Origin: Streptomyces sedi
Lineage (GTDB): Bacteria > Actinomycetota > Actinomycetes > Streptomycetales > Streptomycetaceae
Reading direction: 5' to 3'
Length of the DNA: 64,000 nt
Assembly: GCF_006335015.1 (NCBI RefSeq)
Contig: NZ_VDGT01000019.1
Span: forward strand, 62,001-126,000
The translations under genes were made by a program, and so were the position numbers. Below, in pieces: positions 35,193-41,803 of the stretch (its first letter is position 1; every line of letters begins with the position of its first letter). The notes beneath the pieces are model-generated. The model was given only the letters and a program-made list of their open reading frames with translations, was not told the origin of the DNA and did no database searches.

Positions 35193-36737
35193 GTGCGTGG
35201 TGTGGACCTGGAGACGGTGGAGCGGCCCTTCGACGGCTGCGGGAAGTGCTTGCTGGGAGTTCGGCGGCTGTCGCGGATGAAGGCGGCGACGACGTCGCCG
35301 GAGCGGCAGCGGGAGAACGTGCTGTCGGCCGCCGCGGCGGTGGGCGGCCACATCATCGCCTGGGCGGACGACTGGGAGGTCTCGGGGGCGACCGACCCGG
35401 TGACCCGCCCGAGGCTGGGGCCGTGGCTCCGGGGCGAGCGCGCTCCGTTCGACGGCCTGGTGGCGGCGGCCGTGGACCGGCTGGGCCGCAACGTGGTCGA
35501 CTGCCTGAACACCGGCTACCGCATGCGCGACGAGGGCCGTCTGCTCGTGACCTATGGCCACGAGGGGCCGTGGGACCTGGACGACGCGGTCGACGAGAAC
35601 CGCTTCACGATGGAGGCGTGGGGCGCGCAGATGGAGCTGCGGGCGATCCAGCGCCGCAACCGTGACGCGACGGAGAAGATGCGGCGGGCCGGCAGGCCGA
35701 AGGGGAAGCCTTCTTACGGGTTCCGTTTCCTCCGCGCCTCGGTGGGCGGCAGGATCGAGCGCGTCGAGTTGCACCCGCACGCCGCCGGGGTGCTGCGGGA
35801 CGTCGCGCGGCGGATCCTGGCCGACGCGGAGCTGGTCACGCCCAGCGGCGAGGCCGCACGGCTGAACCGCCTGGGGGAACTTGCACCGATCGATCACCTG
35901 GCCGTGATGTATGGGCGGCAGGCACAGGGGCGCCCGTGGTACCCGACAAGCCTGCGCAACATCCTGCTCTCCGAAGCGACACTGGGCTACCTGATGCACC
36001 GCGGCCGGCCGGTCCTGGACCGCTCGGGACAGCCGGTGCGCCTGTGCGAGGGGGTGTGGGACCGTGCGATGCACGAGGAGCTCAAGCGGGTGCTGACCCC
36101 CCGGGAGACCCCCTTTGTGGGGCGGCGTTCCAACCGCGACTACATGCTCACCGAGGTGGCGCTGTGCGGGAACTGCCACAACCGGCTCTTCACACAGACC
36201 TCCGCGCTTCAGCCCCGGCGCTACGTTTGCACGGTGCGGAACAAGGGCTGGCGCAGCGCCAGGGACTGCCGTCCCGCACCGTTGGTCATGACTCATCGCC
36301 TGGACGCGTGGGTGGAGGAGTGGTTCCTGCGGACCTACGGTGACGGAATGATCTTCGAGACCGTCTACGACCCGGGCAACGGGGTGCGTGAACGGATCGC
36401 CGAGATACGGGCGAACCGGGAACGCCTGCGGGCGGACCGGCAATCCGGCCTGTACGACGCCCCCGACGACGCCGAGTGGTTCCGCCAGCGGTATGCGGAG
36501 ATGGGGCGGGAACTGGCACTGCTGGAGGCGGAACCCGAGCGTGCGCCGGGGCTTGTCCAAAGGCCGACGGGGGAGACCGTTGCCGACCGCTGGGCCAAGG
36601 CGGCGGACGATCAGGCGCGCAAGGAGATCCTTCTCGATTTCGGCGTCCGGGTCACGCTCTTTCCCGCCTCCGCTCCCGTGCGCTGGGTACCGGGCGTTGT
36701 CCACGGCCCACACCGCCCTCAGACGGAGCGCGGTTAA
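35193..36737 (+). CDS. Large serine recombinase (site-specific integrase)
   Basis: 514 residues. Catalytic domain: Ser27 in GVRRLSRMK, then TSPERQRENV, DPVTRPRLGPWL and VAAAVDRLGRN. Recombinase domain with KPSYGFRFLR. Zinc ribbon CGNCHNR...CTVRN...CRP (about residues 327-365) and a coiled-coil-like C-terminus rich in Arg/Glu. This is the architecture of phage and ICE serine integrases. GTG at 35193 with GGAG 7 nt upstream. It lies directly after yjbQ, the presumed insertion site, and before a candidate directionality factor. Confidence 0.9.
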   Translation: MRGVDLETVERPFDGCGKCLLGVRRLSRMKAATTSPERQRENVLSAAAAVGGHIIAWADDWEVSGATDPVTRPRLGPWLRGERAPFDGLVAAAVDRLGRNVVDCLNTGYRMRDEGRLLVTYGHEGPWDLDDAVDENRFTMEAWGAQMELRAIQRRNRDATEKMRRAGRPKGKPSYGFRFLRASVGGRIERVELHPHAAGVLRDVARRILADAELVTPSGEAARLNRLGELAPIDHLAVMYGRQAQGRPWYPTSLRNILLSEATLGYLMHRGRPVLDRSGQPVRLCEGVWDRAMHEELKRVLTPRETPFVGRRSNRDYMLTEVALCGNCHNRLFTQTSALQPRRYVCTVRNKGWRSARDCRPAPLVMTHRLDAWVEEWFLRTYGDGMIFETVYDPGNGVRERIAEIRANRERLRADRQSGLYDAPDDAEWFRQRYAEMGRELALLEAEPERAPGLVQRPTGETVADRWAKAADDQARKEILLDFGVRVTLFPASAPVRWVPGVVHGPHRPQTERG

Positions 36738-36812
36738 CAGTGCGCCCGCCGCGCTGGCCGTGCATGACCGGCTTCCTACCGGAATAGTCCTGCAGGGCCA
36801 AGCCGGGTAACG

Positions 36813-36854
36813 GCACGTCTCCTGTGTGGGATGAGTCCCATACAGGAGACGTGC
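36813..36854 (+). other. 19-bp perfect hairpin upstream of the RDF-like gene
   Basis: Arm 36813-36831 (GCACGTCTCCTGTGTGGGA) pairs with 36836-36854 through 19 pairs, one of them G.U, with the loop TGAG. The right arm holds the GGAG (36845-36848) closest to the next start, so the RNA hairpin would bury it. It could also be a terminator of the integrase gene or a protein-binding palindrome. Confidence 0.6.
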
Positions 36855-36860
36855 TACTCG

Positions 36861-37451
36861 ATGAGGGAAGCCAAGTCCGCCCGTGTCGCTGGGCGATTCC
36901 GCATAGCGAGTTCCGTCCCCGGCTACTCGCCGCTCTGCGCCACATGGCTGCTGGATGGTGTGGATCGGGAGGAGAGCAGGATGCTTGCCGACGTCTTGGA
37001 AGCCCGTTTTCAGCGGGGCACCGACCGCACGCGTCCAGGCGAATATCTCCTGCATGGTAGTAGCCTTGACATCCTCATCGAGAGGGTGGAAACGGATGCG
37101 AAGTCGCCTGTAACCGGCGCCGGCCAAGACGAGTCGCGTATGTGCGGCAAGGGCCACCTGCTCAAGGCGGCAGCGGAGGCGCACTCCGCCGGTGGTATCT
37201 GTTCACAGCAAGAATGGTGGATGAAGCCCGTTGCGCGGCTATGGTTCCGGCTGGGGGAAATCCCGGAGTCGGGAATCTTCCATCTCGCCTCGCCCTCCGC
37301 GGAGTTCGCTGAATCCCTTCGCACCGTCGTCGCTGGCGCCGACCTGGAACGAGACCACGCGCGCTGTGTGCTGCTCCTGAAGAGGGAAACACTCACCACG
37401 CGATCCGGAGTGCACGTCGCCTTCGCGCACCCGGAGCTCCGTACCGGCTGA
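36861..37451 (+). CDS. Recombination-directionality-factor-like protein
   Basis: 196 residues from the ATG at 36861 (an ATG at 36831 lies inside the hairpin). The layout resembles RDF-type proteins of actinobacterial phages and elements: an N-terminal VAGRFRI, a Cys-containing centre (MCGKGHLL...GGICSQQEWW), then the C-terminal pattern ARLWFRLGEIPESGIFHLAS and TLTTRSGVHVAFAHPELR. This is from memory and not proven. Such proteins switch serine integrases from integration to excision. The position right after the integrase supports it. Otherwise hypothetical. Confidence 0.5.
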   Translation: MREAKSARVAGRFRIASSVPGYSPLCATWLLDGVDREESRMLADVLEARFQRGTDRTRPGEYLLHGSSLDILIERVETDAKSPVTGAGQDESRMCGKGHLLKAAAEAHSAGGICSQQEWWMKPVARLWFRLGEIPESGIFHLASPSAEFAESLRTVVAGADLERDHARCVLLLKRETLTTRSGVHVAFAHPELRTG

Positions 37452-37468
37452 GCAGTCGGCCAATCCGG

Positions 37469-37675
37469 CTACGCGGCCCGGAGCTGGGCGGCTTCTTCTC
37501 GTATCTGTCGGTTACTGAGGTTGCATTCGTGATGTCGCAAGGGCTGCAGTATGTGGCCAAGGAGAGCGTGATCCGCACTTTTGAGGTCGTGGGTGTACGT
37601 GGCCCGTTGTCGGGTGGCGTCCCGTGTGATGTCCGTGAACGGGTTCGAGTACAGGCAGTTCATCGCCCATTCCAT
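37469..37675 (-). CDS. Hypothetical 68-residue protein
   Basis: The ATG at 37675 has a strong G-rich Shine-Dalgarno (AGAGGGGGG). The product starts MEWAMNCLYSNPFTDITRDA and ends with a charged helix RQIREEAAQLRAA. I recognise no family. Third-position GC is high in the first half only. Convergent with the RDF-like gene. The longer frame to 38284 has unnatural composition and is not supported. Confidence 0.35.
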   Translation of the reverse strand: MEWAMNCLYSNPFTDITRDATRQRATYTHDLKSADHALLGHILQPLRHHECNLSNRQIREEAAQLRAA

Positions 37676-37815
37676 CCCCCCTCTCCCTGCGTGCAGGTGA
37701 GGAAGCCCTCTGAGCCGTGGTCGCCGTCGCCGCAGCTCATGACTGTTCTTCGGCTTCCAGGGCGAATCGGCCGACCCGATCTTGGTCATCCACTCGCGGG
37801 CGCGCTGTGCGTATC

Positions 37816-37831
37816 CGAGGGGGGACTTGAA
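37816..37831 (-). repeat. tRNA-Leu 3'-end-like fragment (possible att remnant)
   Basis: On the minus strand the 16 nt TTCAAGTCCCCCCTCG match the T-loop and 3' arm of bacterial tRNA-Leu genes as I remember them. The 5' part of the tRNA is absent. Such 3' fragments are typical attachment-site scars of tyrosine-integrase elements. Confidence 0.4.
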
Positions 37832-38281
37832 CTGCCACCCCGAACACCACGCTACCAGGGCCCTGACCTGCGGTTTTCTCTGTTTGATGGGGCTGGGGCA
37901 CGGCTCGCGCTTCGTGCCCGCTACCTGGGGTTTTCCGAGTCTTCCTGACTGCTGTTGTCCACGCGTTGTCCACGTGACGGGGCCGACGAGGCGCCTTCCA
38001 TGCCCCGCGCCAGATGCGGCGATGTCACGGAGGTGCGGGAGCGCGGAGCCGAGGACGGGATGGCCGCGAGGGTTGTCGACCGGGTGTGGGACGCAGATGG
38101 CTCCCGGCTCCCTGAGAACCATGCGACGGAGTCGCGTTGCGGCCGGAGCAAGCATGGGGCTGCCGGAAGCAATTGGGAAGGTGCTTAGAAGGCACCTGGG
38201 CTGATGCATCGAACGTGGGCTTCTACCTGCGTGTTTGCGGCAGGGGGTGCCGTGCGAACAGGCACTTGGACACGTATTTGA

Positions 38282-38308
38282 CATGAGTCACCGTTGGCGT
38301 GACTCATG
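38282..38308. repeat. Perfect 10-bp inverted repeat (operator or terminator)
   Basis: CATGAGTCAC and GTGACTCATG around a 7-nt centre. It lies 105 bp beyond the distal end of array 1 and could terminate the array transcript or bind a regulator at the TTGACA that overlaps its left edge. Confidence 0.5.
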
Positions 38309-38412
38309 CCGGAGAAGCACGGCAGATGCTGACGGCGAGTCTCCCCAAACGCAGCTCGCATTCGCGCGGGCAGGGCGGACACATGCTTGACGACGGCATT
38401 GCTCGTCTCGGC

Positions 38413-38742
38413 CAGTCGATCCCCGCGTGGGGGGCGGACCGGGTGGCAAGGTCCTCGGTCTGGCCCTGGTGCGGTCGATCCCCGCGTGGGCGGGGCGGAC
38501 CCGGTCTCCAGGCAGAAGGAGCAGCCCTCCAGCGGTCGACCCCCGTGGGCGGGGCGGACGCGAGGTGCTTCTCGCTCTCCGCGATCTCGTCCGGTCGATC
38601 CCCGCGTGGGCGGGGCGGACTGCCGGCCGACAAACGGCCACCGGTCTACGACCGGTCGATCCCCGCGTGGGCGGGGCGGACGCGTCCCCGCCATGCGCGG
38701 TCCGGGGGCGCCCCGGTCGATCCCCGCGTGGGCGGGGCGGAC
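38413..38742 (-). CRISPR. Type I-E CRISPR array 1: 6 repeats, 5 spacers
   Basis: Read on the minus strand, 29-nt repeats begin GTCCGCCCCGCCCACG and end GGGGATCGACCG. Plus-strand repeat positions are 38714-38742, 38653-38681, 38592-38620, 38533-38559 (27 nt, degenerate), 38472-38500 and 38413-38439 (27 nt, degenerate terminal). All five spacers are 32 bp. The CCCCGC/GCGGGG stem is the Cas6e site. The leader side abuts cas3; the distal repeats are the worn ones, as expected. Array 2 repeats have G where these have A at position 14. Confidence 0.97.
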
Positions 38743-38784
38743 CCTTTTTCACCTGCGATGTTAGAGACGCTTTGCCATTCCTTT
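38743..38784 (-). promoter_or_regulatory. Leader-proximal sequence of array 1, overlapping the cas3 3' end
   Basis: The 42 nt preceding the first repeat on the minus strand are 33/42 identical to the 42 nt before array 2, including CGCAGGT, AAAAAGG next to the repeat and AATGGCAAA further out. The outer part encodes the last residues of Cas3 (KGMAKRL and the stop). Confidence 0.7.
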
Positions 38785-41520
38785 GCTGAAGGTGTCGCCT
38801 GTGCTGACGAGGCCGTTGAGGGGGTCGAGGTGGTGGGTTGCAGTACAGGTGTTGGTGGTGGGTTGGGGGAGGAGGTGGATGTCGCGGAGGGCGCCGGTTG
38901 TGGTCCAGCCGGGTGGGGTGTGGGTTGGGGTGCCGGTTCGTTGGAGGGTGTCCAGGTTGATGGGGATGGTTTTGTGCATGAGGCGGCGGATGGTGGGTTT
39001 GTCGGTGGGGTGGACGGTGTGCGGGAGTGGTTGGTGGCGGGTGGTGCGGTCGAGCCAGTGGTTGCCGTCGGGGTCGGTGTAGACGGGGAGGACGCGGATG
39101 CTGTCGGCGCCGAGGCGGGTGGTGAGGGCGTCCTCGTCGTCGGTGGTGGTGAGGGGGTGGAGGTCGCGGAGGGCGTCGGTGGGGGGCGGGATGGTGTTGG
39201 TTTCGGCGATGGATTCCATGGCGTGTTCGGTGGCGGCGCGTTCGAGGCCGGCGGGGGTGGTCCAGTCGTGGGTGTAGACGTTGTCGACGAGTTGCTGGAC
39301 GTCGTGGGGGATGCGGCAGGTGGCGTTGGGGAGTTGGCGTAGGGCGGTCAGGGTGCGGTCGAGGAGGTTGCCGGAGTAGACGGAGCCCCAGCGGCGTGGG
39401 GGGAGTTGCCCGGTGGGGACGAGGACGGTGAGGGCGGGGGTGGGTGCCCAGTCGGGGCGGCGGTCGCGGTCGTGGCGTTGGCAGCGGCCGGCGCGTTGGA
39501 GGAGGAGGGCGATGGGCGCGAGGTCGGTGATGACGTGGTCGAAGTCGACGTCGAGGGATTGTTCGATGACTTGGGTGGCGATGACGATGACGGGGCGGGC
39601 TGGTCGTCGTGCGGCGGGGTCCTTGTCGTCTGGGGGGCTGGCCCAACGCAGGACGCGGCGGGTGATGCCTTCGCGTTGGCGCTGGGGGAAGCGGGCGTGG
39701 AGGAGTTGGATGAGCGGCGGGTGGGCGCCGTTGAGGTGGTTGCGTAGGAGGTTGGCGGTTTGTTGGGCGTCGGCGACGGTGTTGCAGACGATGAGGGCGG
39801 TGCCCTCGCCGCTGTTGGTGAGGGGTTGGAGGGCGGCGAGGAGGGTGTGGGCTCGGCCTCCTGGGGTGGTGGGGTTGTGGGTGTGGGTGACGTGGGTGAG
39901 GTGGATGCGGAGGTCGCGGGCTCTGGTGCTGGGGAGGGTGGGGCTGGTGGTGACGGTTCCGGTGGTGGCGTCGATGTGGGTCCAGCCGGGGTAGGTGGGC
40001 TGGATGGTGGTGGGGGCGGTGTGGCCGGCGCCGGTGCGGTAGGCGTGGGCGAGTTGGGTGGCGATGCGGCCGGTGAGGGTGGCGGAGAGGAGAACGACGG
40101 GGACGCGGCAGTGCCCGAGCCATTGGAGGAGGCGGGCGGTGAGGTGGTGGCCGTAGGCGTCGTAGGCGTGGGCTTCGTCGATGATGATGGTTTTGCCGGT
40201 CAGGCCCAGCCAGCGCATCGCGTTGAAGCGCAGGGGAAGTGCGGCCAGGGCGGCGGTGTCCCAGGTGCCGGTGGCGATGCCGGCGAGCAGGCCGCGGTGT
40301 CGGCCTCGTAGCCATTCTCCGACGATGAGGGCGATCTCCCGTTTGGTGAGACTGGTGTCGTCATCCGTGTGGTCGTCGAGCCAGGCCAGGGAGTGGAGTC
40401 TGGCGACGGGAGTGGGGTCTTTGAGCGTGCGGTCGGCGAAGCGGCGTTTGCGGCGGTGCATGGCGTCTGTGGTGGCCATGGTGGGCAGGAAGGTGCCCAG
40501 CCCCGGGGTGCCGGAGGCGTGGCCGAGAAGGCGGGCGGCGAGGAGTCCGCTTTCGGTCTTCCCGTCGCCGGTGGGCGCGGTCACGATGACCAGTCCGGGG
40601 CCGTGGACCAGTGCGGGCAGGTGAGCGTCGATATCGGCCTGCAGTGGGTAGGGCTGGGTGATCTGCGGGAAGAGTCCGGCGAAGGTTGTCTCCGGCTTCC
40701 AGGTCGGTTGCCGCAGTTGTGCCTTGTCGAGGAGCCCGGGGAGGGCTTGCCGGGCGCGGGCGGCGTGGCGTGACCAGTCGTCGCGTTCCGCGTCCGGGGT
40801 GGAGAGACGTTGGCGCAGTCGCGCTCGGACCCAGGAGCGTTGGGAGACGAGCCAGTCGGCGAGGATGACCACGCCGGTGGTGAGCACGGCGGCGGCCGGG
40901 GTGCCGAAGCGTGCCGGTGGGGACGGCTGGCCGCACAGCTGGTGGAGCAACTCGACTGTGGCTTCGCGTTGTTCGGCCCAGCTGCGGTTGCCGACACGCT
41001 GCTCGTGGCGGTGTGGGTCCGCGAGTTGCTCGGATGTCAGCGCGGTGCCGTAGCGCCCGTGGTGGCCGCCGAGTATCTGGGCGATCTGGTGGGCGAGCGA
41101 GCGTTTCGGTCGGTTACCGGCACCGGGGTACCCCCGGGTGTGGAGTAGCGCGGGCAGCGTCAGGTGGGTGACTCGTTCGTGGCGGAGGGGCTCCTGCTGG
41201 TGCCAGCCAGCGGGTGTGGGGTAGGCGGAGTCGTGCGGGAGGCTGCCGGCGGCGTCCGGTTGGCTGTGCTGGAAGCTGGGGCAGAGCTTTCCGAGGTCGT
41301 GGAGTCCTGCCCAGAAGCCGGTGAGCGCGCGGGCGTGCTGGTCGGTAACGCCCCAGCCCTGCGCGATGGCGCGGCGTTGCCCGGGGGCGAGGTAGTGCTC
41401 CCACAGTTCCATCGCGGCCATGGCTGTGTCGATGAGGTGGCAGGGCACCGGGTAGGGGCCGAGGTCTTCGACGCCCGACCACTTGGCCCAGAGGCGGTGG
41501 TCGACGGGCGGGGGCATCAT
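38761..41520 (-). CDS. cas3: CRISPR-associated helicase-nuclease Cas3 (type I-E)
   Basis: 919 residues. N-terminal HD nuclease: GLHDLGK with H74/D75, and GGHHGRYG near 151. Helicase: Walker A TAPTGDGKTES (K321), DEAH at 448-451, SATLTG, and the motif VI segment QRAGRCQRHDR. Motifs look intact, so target DNA unwinding and degradation after Cascade binding should be possible. GGAGG precedes the ATG at 41520. Codons of the last two thirds are strikingly C-rich compared with the first third. Divergent from cas8e; array 1 follows in the same direction. Confidence 0.96.
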   Translation of the reverse strand: MMPPPVDHRLWAKWSGVEDLGPYPVPCHLIDTAMAAMELWEHYLAPGQRRAIAQGWGVTDQHARALTGFWAGLHDLGKLCPSFQHSQPDAAGSLPHDSAYPTPAGWHQQEPLRHERVTHLTLPALLHTRGYPGAGNRPKRSLAHQIAQILGGHHGRYGTALTSEQLADPHRHEQRVGNRSWAEQREATVELLHQLCGQPSPPARFGTPAAAVLTTGVVILADWLVSQRSWVRARLRQRLSTPDAERDDWSRHAARARQALPGLLDKAQLRQPTWKPETTFAGLFPQITQPYPLQADIDAHLPALVHGPGLVIVTAPTGDGKTESGLLAARLLGHASGTPGLGTFLPTMATTDAMHRRKRRFADRTLKDPTPVARLHSLAWLDDHTDDDTSLTKREIALIVGEWLRGRHRGLLAGIATGTWDTAALAALPLRFNAMRWLGLTGKTIIIDEAHAYDAYGHHLTARLLQWLGHCRVPVVLLSATLTGRIATQLAHAYRTGAGHTAPTTIQPTYPGWTHIDATTGTVTTSPTLPSTRARDLRIHLTHVTHTHNPTTPGGRAHTLLAALQPLTNSGEGTALIVCNTVADAQQTANLLRNHLNGAHPPLIQLLHARFPQRQREGITRRVLRWASPPDDKDPAARRPARPVIVIATQVIEQSLDVDFDHVITDLAPIALLLQRAGRCQRHDRDRRPDWAPTPALTVLVPTGQLPPRRWGSVYSGNLLDRTLTALRQLPNATCRIPHDVQQLVDNVYTHDWTTPAGLERAATEHAMESIAETNTIPPPTDALRDLHPLTTTDDEDALTTRLGADSIRVLPVYTDPDGNHWLDRTTRHQPLPHTVHPTDKPTIRRLMHKTIPINLDTLQRTGTPTHTPPGWTTTGALRDIHLLPQPTTNTCTATHHLDPLNGLVSTGDTFSKGMAKRL

Positions 41521-41556
41521 CGCGAGGCCTCCAGAGCGGTGGGGACGACGTGGTGC

Positions 41557-41585
41557 AGAGGGTGCCCCGCGTGGGCAGGGCGGCC
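41557..41585 (-). repeat. Solitary degenerate CRISPR repeat between cas3 and cas8e
   Basis: Read on the minus strand, these 29 nt match the array 1 repeat at 21 positions. The first 21 nt match at 19, including GCCCACGCGGGG. The last 8 nt, which would be the crRNA 5' handle, have diverged. The 36 nt from here to the cas3 start would be the single 'spacer'. It may be a scar of a lost array or a crRNA-like regulatory RNA. Confidence 0.7.
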
Positions 41586-41605
41586 GTGATGACAGTCGCA
41601 GAACG

Positions 41606-41703
41606 ACAATCCGAGACGGTCGAACTCCGCGGTGGCGGAGCGATGCCGGACTCTACCGCATGTGACTGACCGAGTGCTCTGCGTTTGGCAAGTCTCGGAT
41701 TGT
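41606..41703. promoter_or_regulatory. 12-bp perfect inverted repeat framing the cas promoters
   Basis: ACAATCCGAGAC at 41606-41617 and GTCTCGGATTGT at 41692-41703 are exact inverted copies 74 bp apart in the cas3/cas8e divergent promoter region. Two operators for one regulator acting on both transcripts is the simplest reading; DNA looping is possible. Confidence 0.6.
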
Positions 41704-41803
41704 TGTTTAGAGTGACGACTCCCTGACCCTCCGGTGTCGTCAACTCGGCGCTGGCGTGCTCTGGTTGGGGTGTTTTTCCGTCATTGCGTGGATTGGGGTC
41801 GGT

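Larger units (their letters stand above)
37676..38412. other. Gene-poor stretch between element genes and CRISPR array 1
   Basis: No convincing ORF. It holds a fragment resembling the 3' end of a tRNA-Leu (37816-37831, minus strand) and, near its right end, a TTGACA at 38277-38282 followed by a 10-bp inverted repeat. Composition is lower in GC than the neighbours, as in decayed mobile DNA. Confidence 0.5.

Noticed and set aside
37469..38284. 271-codon minus-strand frame across the gene-poor region
   Set aside because: Only the last 68 codons, behind a good Shine-Dalgarno, look coding; the rest covers the tRNA fragment and has an unnatural composition.
38288..40315. 675-codon minus-strand frame through array 1 into cas3
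   Set aside because: It translates the CRISPR repeats (GDRPG...) and a second frame of cas3; His/Pro/Arg-rich and not a protein.
41557..41585. A tracrRNA-type anti-repeat
   Set aside because: The system is type I-E, which needs no tracrRNA; the fragment is in repeat orientation relative to cas3 and is better explained as a remnant or crRNA-like RNA.
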